DNA of 64,000 nt from Pseudeuparius sepicola (taxonomy: Eukaryota; Arthropoda; Insecta; Coleoptera; Anthribidae): positions 133,669,373 to 133,733,372 of the forward strand of contig OY987299.1 of the NCBI GenBank assembly GCA_963920635.1, read 5' to 3'. Under the pieces are notes generated by a model. It did not search any database and had not been told where the DNA came from. It was given only the letters and a program-made list of their open reading frames with translations. This document shows positions 21,301 through 31,916 of this stretch, in pieces (position 1 is the stretch's first letter; the number at the start of each line of letters is the position of its first letter). Made by a program: the position numbers and the translations under genes.

Positions 21301-22802
21301 TGTTCCCTCTATCCTTGGTTATTTCTCTGAGGACATAACTTATTCGGATCCATTTCAATCCAATCGAGTTGTCACGAGATAAACGTAGTCGGATAGAGTG
21401 AGCAAAAGCATTAAAAATAATACATTTTTGTAGACAACCAACATTTACTAAAGTAAACAAAACAAAACAACAAGCAGACCTTCTCCCCTTGGCAGGAAAA
21501 TTCCGCGCACCTGTTCGCGCAGCCGCCATTTGGGAATAGATTCTGTCAAATAGACCCAGCGTCGGGGCGGTTGGGCAGTTCGTTAGCGTAGAGTGTGGGC
21601 AGTGTGGGTTCCCTAAAACCCCCAATAGCAGTATTCTATAGGCAGAAAAAATGTTATATAAATCGTTTGAAAACCTAAAACCGGTTTTGTAATATATAAA
21701 CCGAATCCCAAACGTTTATCAATGCCCTTAAAGGGGACCCCTTTCATCCCTTAGATAGTAATTTGGGATATAAGTTGTTTGGATAAGTATAGGCTATAGG
21801 TTACAGGTGTAAACAAATTTAATGAATCTGTATAAAACATCCGTAAAAAATTTTTTGAAATATTTTTTGAGACTACCTATTACTAACTTAACAAGATTAT
21901 AACGATATTTTCAAAGAGACAGGGAGCAATATTTTGCTGTTATTAGTTACAACCTCAACAATGAAGTTTAAGCAGAAATAATTCTTTATTCATTTCACGT
22001 ATGCCTGCTTTTTTCGTTGCTTCAACAAATATTTTTATTTATTCTTATCGAACTAATTTTACTAATTTAACAAAATGGCCTACTGCTTGACAAATTTTAC
22101 ATACCGAACTGTATCTTACTACCACGTTATATAAATTACAAAATGCCCTTATACTCCTTTGTATTTCTGAACTGATTTTCCTGAATACATCTCTGATTTC
22201 TATTCCCCTAATATGGCGTCAAGGTCATTGAATTTACGGATGTTTTCTCAAGAGTACCTATGTTAAACTGCTTGTTGTTTTATATACTCTGGCCCGTGAG
22301 TAAACATTTACCTGTGCTAGGTTATATCCTGAGAAATATCAATTTGGTCACACACTACACACTTACAATCTCAGTCAATTATTGATAAGATTTCACTGAT
22401 TTCGTATTCAATGGGACGTTGTGTGGTATGTATTAGCCAATTGATATTTTTTAGGGCGTAATGTTTGTTTACTTCGGTAAATTTCCGTTAGATGTTGGTT
22501 GACTTGACTACAAACGTGTGCATTTTGATGCTTTTGCTCCCTCCATCCTTGGTTATTTCTCTGGGGTAGTAGGTATAATTTCTATACTTAGCGGAACCTA
22601 ATAAGACAAGAACGATGCAATAAAGTGCGACGTTTATTATTAATTAGGGCCGCAGCACCCATCAAGTTTTACCTTGTTGATCGTCTCCTAAAGCTGTAAT
22701 GAACGTCGGATGACAGCCGAGCTTAATCAGCGCTTCACAGATGTTTCTTCCGACGCCGCCTCCACTGTTTGAGAACTTCCCGAAGTGTATTCTTCCGTCC
22801 AA
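18321..22802 (-). CDS. Pseudouridine kinase (PfkB domain) of a pseudouridine-metabolising enzyme, partial
   Basis: Three minus-strand exons splice in frame: 22802-22673, 18786-18626 and 18435-18321. Acceptors are TTCTGTTTCAG, TTTGATTTCAG and TTTCATTTAAG. Donors are GTAAAA, GTATGT and GTAAGA, with phases 1, 0 and 1. The joined peptide contains SNSGGGVGRNICEALIKLG and ITALGDD, which is the PfkB/ribokinase N-terminal signature, then GHDTAQCVIVLDRNGDC and LVGDMSIHSKI, then ARLMVLDGNLS. This order matches the kinase half of bifunctional pseudouridine kinase/pseudouridine-5'-phosphate glycosidase proteins. The kinase phosphorylates pseudouridine at the 5' position, feeding its breakdown to uracil and ribose 5-phosphate. 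The N-terminal strand, any glycosidase domain, and the C-terminal catalytic GAGD region were not found. The first intron (3.9 kb) is expanded by P-like repeats. The gene converges on the pasiflora-like gene. A pseudogene is possible, but the exons show no stop or frameshift. Confidence 0.82.
19387..19792. mobile_element. Small TIR element in the pseudouridine-kinase intron
   Basis: GGAGCGGACTCAAA at the left is matched by the complement of GTCCGAGTCCGCCCC at the right, giving a 406-bp block. A 68-codon frame inside shows no known motif. The target duplication is not clear. Confidence 0.4.
20143..21228. repeat. Tandem duplication of a P-element-like repeat (units of 526 and about 560 bp)
   Basis: Unit 1 (20143-20668) and unit 2 (20669-21228) both start CCTCAGAGAAATAACCAAGG and run nearly identically to GTTGTACACACGGGCC. 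Unit 2 has about 40 extra bases near 20834-20872. Each unit contains a THAP-like start, MGRRKCVVCG, at 20583 and 21143, soon followed by a stop. The start motif resembles P-element termini. The duplication sits in the intron of the minus-strand kinase gene. Confidence 0.8.
21305..21331 (-). repeat. P-like terminal motif, inverted copy
   Basis: The reverse complement of CTCAGAGAAATAACCAAGG appears here. With the copies at 20146 and 20672 it makes a pair of opposed ends, but no matching target duplication was found. Confidence 0.5.
21480..22300. repeat. Paralogue of the 9790-12760 region lacking its insertions
   Basis: This block follows the same order of sequence as 9790-10127, 10688-10710 and 12252-12760, without the intervening MULE-like, hairpin and Penelope-like insertions. 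It serves as an empty-site reference for them. Confidence 0.7.
22541..22565 (-). repeat. P-like terminal motif
   Basis: The reverse complement of CAGAGAAATAACCAAGGATG, preceded by sequence with another THAP-like start (MGRCVVC, about 22410). It lies 108 bases beyond the end of the kinase exon at 22673. Confidence 0.5.
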
Positions 22803-22842
22803 CTGAAACAGAAGAAAACATTTCTACTCGGATTTCCAACCT

Positions 22843-23545
22843 CAGACAAATAATAAACACAGACTAACCTAAAGGCTGCATTGTAATCAGCCAACATAAG
22901 AAATGCCTACTCAAAACAAAAACAACAAATTCACACTTTAGCCTGCATCATATAATAACCAGAGGTTACGTTTCCTATGCCAGAAATCCAACACTTTAGT
23001 CTTCGCATCGATCTCAAAACTACACTAATTCACTAATTATTACTAACTTAACTTCTATATATGTCTTTAGTCCAATAACCCCAAAATCTCCTCAAAAAAA
23101 ACAAGAATAACGCAAAAGTAAACACTCGAAACACATCAACACAAACCGGCGAAATCTCAACGTACTCTGCACAGATTAAAGAGAAAAGAGAACCCTGGAT
23201 CAGCTGTTGGGGCATAACAAAGCAAATGCGCATCGATCACAAAGAGCTCGTGCAACGTTGCCACGTTAGAAAGAACAAGCAATTTATTAAGGATATTATT
23301 TATAGGCCAAGTATAAATTCACAAAATCGGTAAAATTTATTGTTAAATGATACCTGTCAAAATTTTTACTGTAACATGTAGATTGTAGATATCAGCTAAT
23401 TTGTCCAAATTGATGTTTTTCAACGTTGGTTATACATTTATTTCGTAAGTACAAGATAAATTTATGCATAAGTTTGGCAATGGTGCAATCATAGCATTGT
23501 TTTGTTTTAGATTTCTGTTATTAACTCAGACAAATAATGTTACTA
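22843..23545. repeat. Dispersed repeat, also present inverted at about 39170-39890
   Basis: Both ends carry CTCAGACAAATAAT in direct orientation. The same order of blocks is found in reverse at 39170-39890 (GGAAACGTAACCTCTGGTTA and CAATGCAATGATTGCACCAT are shared), and a fragment lies at 35082-35225. The open frame at 23048-23233 is shared with the second copy (EISPVCVDVFRVFTFALF) and belongs to the repeat. Confidence 0.7.
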
Positions 23546-25860
23546 AACATTTTTTTCCACCTTTTCACTCGTATGGGATGTGGGTCATTTCATAATAACA
23601 AGTTGAAGAATATACGCTTCTATAATTATTATTGTCGAGAAAAATCAACCTACAATTTGTAATCTCGATACAAAATATCTTGGGCCTCCGGAATAAATAA
23701 ACCACCTAATAAAATTATACGGCCACTTAGCCATTTCCCTATATTTTTATTTATTGGAAAATAAAAGCCCACAACTTCCTGTCATTAAGTTGAACACGTA
23801 ATTACAGGAATACGGAACACGCTAGGGAGTTTACCATAAAACTCTCTATAAAACTAGAAACGTGTTAGTTAAGTAAGTAGGTCTTTTTAGGTAAGTATAT
23901 CTAAATAATAAAACTTTAACTAGAATATATGAGACCTTTTTTACTACCGGCATTAATCACCTGATACATATTTATTTTTCTGGGAATAAGGAGTTCTTTC
24001 GAATGAAGCCAAGCAGGCTATGAATGTGTTATATTGAGCTATAGAGGCTAAACATTTTTTTACAGCAAAATGTCTAACAAAAATTGCGGGAGATTCTGAA
24101 CATTTTTCCTCATACACTACAGGGATGGTCTTGTAAACATAAAAAAATTACCTTAATAAAATTTTATAGGATCAACTTTTCCTCATATATTTTTTTTACA
24201 TCTCTGATACCTACTTAATTATACAGGGCATTACATGACAAAAAATTAGTTTATTACAGGACTAAATTATTAATTAATAGAACCTGGCTTCGGAAAACCA
24301 AAGGCTTGAGTGTTGCAGGTGGCTAAAGGGTTGAAATAAGGGCGCAAATTTGTAAAGAAAAATCGAGATTTTGTCAGATTTTTCTACACAAGCCCATCGA
24401 AAGTATGAAAATGTACATCGTCACTAGCCCTAAAAAAATTTAAAAAACCATATATTATACCTAATTAACATATTATTATATAGGAAACTACCCAGGGGTC
24501 ACTGGTAAATTTTCCTTCATTCTTCTCAACAATCAACATCGTTGAAGAACAACCCTCTTCGAGGCTTTTATGCGAAAATGGGGCACCTAAATCTGTCACT
24601 ATCTATGACGTTCTATTTGCATTGACCTAAAAGAATACTATTTATATATATAAAGTAAACACTAAACACTAAAACTCTGCTACTATGTTGCTATTTTCTT
24701 CTGCTTCCTATTTTTGCCATAAATGCGCTGTACCTTGTTAAGTAGCCAAGATAGTAAAAAATTGTTCAAGGAAAATTTTAGAGCATGTTTACTCCTCTCC
24801 AACTTTATTGGATAGTAGGTAGCTAACACTTACGGTAAGAGTCTTGAAACAGACGCTATACTATGTTGATGTTTGCAAAAGCATAAATGCTGACTAAAAA
24901 TAATAAATAATAATTGTAATAAAACATACGTGCCTTATTAATTTATTAACAAGCCAGTCCTACCACACAATAAGAATAGAACATGGTGTCAGGTGTGGGG
25001 TTCTAAAAATAACATTCAATTTAAACTGTACACTTCCCTGACCTCCAAAACTAACATGTTTAAGTATAATAATCCATTGGTATATAATATTGTAATTTAA
25101 ATTAACTTTTGAGGCTATGCATCAAAGTGGCATAGGCATTTGTGTAGGTACCTACTTTTTAATTGGAAATTTAAAATTAGAATTGCCGTATTATCAAGGA
25201 TTCCTAAACTTAAAGTCATAAACATGCCATACAATTTTTTGCCTGTATTGTAGGTACTGATTTCACGAAAAATGAAGATTGCTGCCTCGACTAGTTTGTC
25301 GAAACAACTCAAAGGTGTTCGCCCTGTAAAACATATTGAAGAAACAATTTCGATAAGTAATAAGACTCAATGTAGAAGGCGTACCTTTAGGGAAAATAAA
25401 ATTAATGATACTTTTTACTCTTGTTCTTTTTTCATTAATTTAATAGTTTTCCTGAAAAATAAAATTACTTTTTTGTTCTGTATTTCATTACAATTACTGA
25501 CACTCAGACAGCGTAATAGTAGGCTGGTGTCATTTTTGTAACTTTCGTTTTTTTATTGTTGACGAGCGCGGTAGGAAATACTTTTTTCTGCATTCAAAGA
25601 CATTTAAATAAACAAATTTGATTTTTTAAATTTACCCGAAACATTTTTTTTCACTAGTAATCGCCCCAGTGCTTGAATTATTGCCGGAAATTTTTCGAGT
25701 ACACGAATTTTTTGAAAATTAATATTCAAGAACGTGGGGGATTCGGTAAGAAAATTCCATACCTACACACGTAAATTAAACGAAATTATTATCAAAATTT
25801 TTGTTGAGTATATGTTACAATGTCACATTATAATAATCACATCTGTCAAAAAATTTCCGC
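23546..25860. other. Noncoding AT-rich sequence, nothing recognised
   Basis: No exon, RNA gene or repeat boundary is supported. If the kinase gene extends upstream on the minus strand, this is part of an intron. Confidence 0.4.
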
Positions 25861-26400
25861 TGTAATCACCTCCTGCTGCCTAGAGCAAGTGAGAATATTT
25901 CGGGAAATTTTTTGAGTTGCCATGACAACGAAGCAAAAAACGAGCCTCTGGTTGGTATGGAATTTTGATTTTTATTATATTTCTTTGAAAACACCTTATT
26001 TTCATCTGTTTTAGCAATAATGAAAGATGGGGTTTTTCGGGCTAGCGCACGGAAACAGCGCATGGAAAAACTTTCCGTGCGCTGAATAAAAATACCGAAT
26101 ATATGGCTTTAAAATAGAAATATACAGCAAAGTAAACTCTCTGATATTTAACATGTACCTATTTTGTATTTAACATGTACCTATTTTGTATTTTAATTCG
26201 TAAGTGTTTTAATATTTAGATACATTTCTGTAATATTTTTGACGTTTTATTCGCCTTATCTGACAATAACTAATTTACAACAAAGCACCTTTGAAATAAT
26301 TTGAGAGTAACCATGGAAACGCATCATACATACCAAACACTATATATATTGTCTGCATTGTTTATTTTTTGTCAATTAAATTTATTATAATATGCCGATA
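25860..26400. repeat. Dispersed repeat, inverted copy at about 41990-42470
   Basis: The two loci share, in reverse orientation, GCGCACGGAAAGTTTTTCC, CATCTTTCATTATTGCTAAA and about 200 bases around GGTACATGTTAAATATCAGA. The peptide MRCFRALARKTPSFIIAKTDENK is seen in both and is repeat-derived. Confidence 0.7.
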
Positions 26401-26449
26401 AAATGTTTTAAGTTTCCGTTTTCAAAGAAGTATAATAAAAAATATCGTT

Positions 26450-26565
26450 CATTACATGTCCAGAAATAGATTTTTCCGTGCTTGCATGACTTCCCGTGTG
26501 AGGCGCAGCCGAACACGGGAATTTGTCGCGCGCACGGAAAAATCTTTATTTCCAGACTCATAATG
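26450..26565. repeat. Nested hairpin with GC-rich tip
   Basis: Outer arms (CATTACATGTCCAGAAATAG at 26450 against its complement at about 26545-26565) enclose a second stem, CCCGTGT 26493-26499 with ACACGGG 26513-26519. The tip is GAGGCGCAGCCGA. It resembles hairpins at 36723, 41594, 35725 and 56030. Confidence 0.65.
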
Positions 26566-26821
26566 AAATATACTATTAAATGTCTTTGAATGTAGAAAAA
26601 GTATTCTCCTACCGCTCTCAAAAATCACAACCGGCTACTATGTTTTTACGCAATCGTGAGTGACAATAACTGTATTTAAATGCGGAACAAAAAAATATTT
26701 TTTGCAGGAAAACTATTAAATTAACGAAAAAAACACAAGAGTAAAAAAGTATACCTAAACCAACATACAAAAAGACGAATAGGTGTTTCGGGTTTCTAAC
26801 CTTTTTTGGTGGTGTAACCCT

Positions 26822-26845
26822 CAGAGAAATAACCAAGGACAGAGG
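26822..26845 (+). repeat. P-like terminal motif, solo copy
   Basis: CAGAGAAATAACCAAGGA in an otherwise unassigned stretch. Confidence 0.45.
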
Positions 26846-26849
26846 TAGT

Positions 26850-27700
26850 AAGCACAAAATATATAGGTTAAGAAATGCGGCGTCAATGCTTTTGCCTGGC
26901 AACACCGCTGACAGGAGGCAGAACGGTCAGCGCCACCTTACCGGGTTGGATGAACCTTGGTTGGAATTTCTGTAAGGAATTCCGCGGGGGGGGGGGAGGG
27001 GCAAAGTGGGAGAAGCGGGAAATTTGAACTAGCATCTCCCACTGGAATATTGAATTACTTTTTATTGCTTTATTTCAAAAAAAGAGCGCATAATGTGATA
27101 TATTCCGCCACATTATGTGTTCCTTTTCAGAAATAAAACAATTAAAAGGACTACAGGGATATATTAAAGTATTTTCGTTTTTTTTATATATATTTAAAAC
27201 AAAAACCAAAGAAACATATCAGGCAGGTATAATAATAATAATTCTCGCCCTCACAATACTCCAATCTAGGAGTATTGTAAGGGGAGGGGTGGCAATTACT
27301 ATTATTTAGGATTATTTTTGTCACCACCACCAATAAAACCATATACAAAAACTTAATGAATAGAAACAAAATAAAAATTAACTCCTATTTAGAAAATACA
27401 TATTACAGGTCCTTGGTCCTCTTTCAGTCCGGATAAATCACAGATAAACAGTCTTGGTCATTGTTAATATTCCCAGTCTACCGAACTTCGTTCGGCAATC
27501 CGGAAACATGTAATAAAGATAAAATCGATTAGTGAGTTCCTTACGCTTAGTACCTTTTTTCTCCCTGATATACTTAAAAATAGTTAATCTCACACATTAT
27601 TTGTTAATGAATAAAGCAATTTGACCTATTGTGGATGATGTTGAAGTAACTCCGGCCATGTCTGAGATTCTTCGGGGACACGCCACCTGCTGCGTCTTCT
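26850..27700. other. Low-information stretch with G-tract and AT-rich DNA
   Basis: A G-tract lies near 26985-27000 and two short facing repeats (CACAATACTCCAATCTAGGA and its inverse) near 27250-27285. No gene is recognised. Confidence 0.35.
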
Positions 27701-27709
27701 ATTCTCAAA

Positions 27710-28321
27710 TTAAGTTGCCTCCATTCTTCGTTTCAACATTGTATCTAAAATAATAAAAAGGTGTTATTTTTTACTATCGGTACCACCTATCTTTAAATCA
27801 AACAGAAAACTACTACTGGAGTTAAACAATAAAAAACACATTAAAACACACTAAACACCGAAAATAATAACTGCTGAAAAACAACGACTACTAAGTAGAC
27901 GGGGCTTTCAGTACGAGTCATTTTAGCAGTCGAACGAAACTGGTTCGACTATGCTTTTACTGACTATTGTTATTAATCTAGTGGTAATAACATAGACAAG
28001 AAGAAACAACAGGAATAAAGGGAATAAATATAACTTGTAACAGTGTCTCTAAAAATAGCCCCCTAACCATACTTTTCACACTGTCTATTCATATTCGGAA
28101 TATTCCTCGAATAACACATTGATAATAATTCGGGAAGAACTGTTATGAGTTATGGCATTAATAAATAATAACATATTTGACTTACCTTGTTCGAGATTGT
28201 TGATATATTTTTTTAATAAAACTTCAAAATTTGCAAATTCATCGATCGCCAAGGCGTCTGATCCGGCGATTCTATTGGTCCAACCCTCCAACCCGTAATG
28301 TATAGGCAACCCGTTTAACAT
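27710..28321 (-). CDS. Possible two-exon gene for a 56-residue protein of unknown function
   Basis: Exon 1 (28321-28186) opens with ATG and encodes MLNGLPIHYG, WTNRIAGSDALAIDEFANFE and VLLKKYINNLEQ. It ends in a strong donor, CAAG|GTAAGT, in phase 1. The first plausible acceptor downstream (TTATTATTTTAG, exon from 27744) continues in frame with DTMLKRRMEAT and a TAA at 27712-27710. The peptide is balanced in composition and free of repeat matches in the window, with an amphipathic, coiled-coil-like C-terminal half. I do not recognise it. The 441-bp intron and very short product leave two alternatives: exon 1 may belong to a longer gene with a different second exon, or it may be a transposon remnant. 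Confidence 0.4.
27927..27951. repeat. Short hairpin
   Basis: AGTCGAAC and GTTCGACT pair perfectly around the heptamer GAAACTG, inside the putative intron of the small minus-strand gene. Confidence 0.4.
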
Positions 28322-28439
28322 AGGGTCGCGTTCAGAGCGAATATAGCTCACTTTTTGCTACCTTCGATCATACCCTTCGGCCTTCACAACCCGACGTAAT
28401 GGCCGACCTGTGTTGCCAATGCGCCGGACTCAGTTGCAT

Positions 28440-28615
28440 ACCCCTGGTAGTAAGAACAAAAAGTAAAGAGAGCCAACATCTTTTTGAGTGATTGCCTGAT
28501 GCCGCGTACTTATATTGTTCACAACATTTCATTTTAAAACAGACGGGTTTAATAATAGAATTAAATGAAGACACATCTCCCATAACATTATTTCTCAGAG
28601 GTGTAACCGATCTCG
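28440..28615. repeat. Diverged fragment of the P-like repeat
   Basis: It matches 20165-20300 in order (ACATCTTTTTGAGTGAT, GATGCCGCGTACT, CATTTCATTTTAAAA) and ends near a degenerate terminal motif ATTTCTCAGAGG. Confidence 0.6.
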
Positions 28616-31113
28616 TTTGCCAAGAAACCGTCCACTTTGATCCCCCGTTTATCTGTGGGTCCGTGGAGGGTTAAAAAAAATGAATGTGGCCCGGCCGTAG
28701 GTATGGCCGTTATGGCACTCGGCGCGCTGTGAATAGTGATCGATGCGGTTGGATCCCCCCCCCCCGAAGAAGGTCAACGATATTCATTAAACCGTTGGAA
28801 GACTGAGGGGCGCCCCCCCCCAGTTTTTGCCGGTTGTTTTGATCATTTCGGGGGTGCCTCAAAGCCGACAAACAAGCGCCGATATTCTCTAGGTATAGGT
28901 CACTCTAGGTTATTTTTTCCGTCCAAACAAATCTAAAAAAATATACATACAGAGTGTCTCACTTAATAGTGAAACAACCTTATAACTTTTATTTTTACGA
29001 ATGGTAGATGGCATTGTCGCCTACTTGTTTTCAAAAAATTAGTTGCCTACTCCAAAGTCAGAGCCACCTGCGATGCCACAATCGAGGCTAAAAATCCGAA
29101 AGTAATATTAGGCATTTTTTCTTCAAAAAAATTTACTAAAAAAAGTTGTTCAGAATCGACCCAGAACCCTAAATCCAAAAGATATTAAATAAAAAAATAA
29201 AGTTCAAAAATAGCAATTTAATAATAAATCTTCAATTTATAGAAAAAGTTTCGTGTCCCGAGTTAATTTTGATGGGTGACTAGTTGCACCCATCAAAATC
29301 TTTAATTATATGTGTTTTGTAAAGCAAGATGTCCCATTCAATTTTATGTGTCACACCTGCCTGTTTGTTCTGTATTTACAACAAAAAATTAAGAAAAAAT
29401 ATTGGTAATATTTGTGATCTATAGTTCCCCAGTGCAATCATAGTATTATGATGTTAATAATGACATCCCCAATGGAATTTTTCATAAGAGGTTCGGTACC
29501 TAAACAGAAAAATTTAGTCAACATCCCCACAAAATGTGTAATATTAAAAAATAAAAATACTTGAAGTAAGCAGAGTGAGAATGTGGTCTTGTTTATTGTG
29601 AAATATAGGTGTAAATACTAGGTGTTCACTGAGCATCTATTATAAAAGTATAAACAATATTTTGGTATTGTTATTTTTAAAGGTAATAATAATTGTTGTG
29701 GCATACCTGCTAAGTGTTACATTAAATTGAAAACATGAATTTGTTTATTTTGATAAAATAAAGGAATGTCTACAAGTTTAGTATTTTTTCATTACCTGTT
29801 TGAAATAACAATTCTGGATCAGCTATTCCACATTTGATTAAGTACATAATACATGCAAACTACTTTCATTTCAAATTTTTGAAGCCTACTATATCTACTT
29901 TAATTTAACCTTATAATGGATTATTTATTTCCATCGGTAACTAGATCTTATACGAATCACAAATTTTACCAATAATGTTTCTCAAATTTTTATAGTATAG
30001 TCCTCCTTACAGCAGAATGCATGCGACGTAAGGGGGAAGAACTCGTAAATATTATAGAATCAGTCACAGTTCAGGGGCGTAGCTCAATTTTGTGTAACTC
30101 ACTGACTTAATTTTCATATAATTGTTATTTAATTTATAGTTAATATTATTCTTAACGGTGATGCCTTAGACTATGGAGGAAGGCGAACCCTTATAACATT
30201 GGCAATTATTTCTCGTGCTTGAGAATGCAACGTTCTTCCCTGTTTACTCATTTTGCACACGTTAACTCCCGAACATACGAAACGCCACTGAGCTCTCTGA
30301 GCCGGCGGAAAAAACTTGCCAGCGGCCTAAAAAATGAGCGCTGTGTGGTAGCCCGAATACGCAGTTAACTTTACATACTATAGAACAGGCACAAAACGCG
30401 TTGGCTAACTGATTTTATCGGTCGACTCCCTGGCAGAAGTGCTTTGTTGCCGTATTTCATAGACGATGGTAGACGCGACGATGTTGAAAACAATATAATA
30501 GGTGTTTTATCACATCGCGTTAATAATAAATGATAAACAAAAATGAGTAAGTGGTCCCGTGATGCGAGCTTTATTTTTTCGGTATAACAGAGTTCAGAAA
30601 TTCGGCATCAATATGTTAAAACTTGTATTCGCCAATAAATAACGACTACTCGTATAGGAAATCTCGCAACGCTGCCCGCATTCTTTAGAAACGTTTTCTT
30701 TCGTGCTTTCTATAAATACAGAAGAAACTGGCAAGTGTACCGTGTCACAGTACAAGCAAACTTTATTATTTATTCCATCCGTAGTAAGATACGTATATCT
30801 ACTATCTACTAATCCAAACGACAAACAATAATGGATAAACAAACATAATGTAATGAAGCCGTATGTCGTAGTATTACGACAAGAATTGAATTCAGTCCCG
30901 CGATTTTGCCAACGAGCTTATCTTGTCATACGTAAGTCAATAATATAGTAATAGAGGTTGTCGGCAAATAAACACTTGTCACCGGTTGGTTTGTATTCCA
31001 TAGTTAATTGGGAAAGGAGACCTCGTGCGGATAAGTTAGGTAACCTATTATTACGTCATGGCTACATTTCACTAATTATATTTTTAAATCATCATCGTCA
31101 TCATCAAATTAGG
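28616..31113. other. Noncoding sequence with C-tracts, nothing recognised
   Basis: Two C-tracts (about 28746-28755 and 28812-28822) flank a short GC-richer block. The remainder is AT-rich. The frames at 28736 and 30594 show no domain. Confidence 0.35.
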
Positions 31114-31916
31114 TAGGGTAAGGTCACCCAAGAGTACGCACTTAATATTTAAAGTTAAATAAATCGACAGCAATAAGTAATACATATTATACGTATATTT
31201 ATTCGACACAGTATAAATTCCTTATTACATTTAAGAATATGTAATGCAAAGAAATATTTTTTTTATAATTATCGACCTGAGAGATATTACATCTTTAATA
31301 AAAAAAAACAGTTTGCGTACTCTTAGGAACGAGAGCTCGAAAGAGTACGCAGTGCTGAATATAAGAGAACGTGCTAAAAAAATTCAAATAACATCAATAT
31401 ATTATTCTTGACATAAGTCACATCATGTCCGAGGTAGTTGGTACAGTCCAAAGTCTATAGACTTTGGGTACAGTCTTTGTGCCACCATGCACCTCATGAA
31501 TCATACTTAACCCATTCTGAAATGCTCTAGTGTTCCCTGCAGAGAGAATAAAGAATATCGTATTGAGATTTTCTAGTTTTTTCAACGAGTGGCAGCCCCT
31601 TTTTTAACTCCTTTTTTAATAGATATGTTTGTGAGTGCGTACTCTTTACATGCGTACTCTTGCGGACATGTCAGCGATGATTGAATAATCTATTTAACTA
31701 AAACAGGCAACCTATCATGCCCAGCATGCCTATCTAAAGCCTTTTTAAGATGCACAGTCGAACAATATAGTTAAGCATTCACAGGGTAAGATACTTCTTA
31801 TAGAAAAGATGCCAAAAATTATAAAATTATGTATAAAATTGGTTAATTGCCTGTAATTCGTCGAATCTTTTACGGAGCACCGCGCGACTATAATCAAAAC
31901 TTGTTGTCAATTGAAG

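Noticed and set aside
28736..28936. C-tract-flanked frame as an exon
   Set aside because: The frame depends on homopolymer tracts, which are prone to length error, and has no splice sites or domain.
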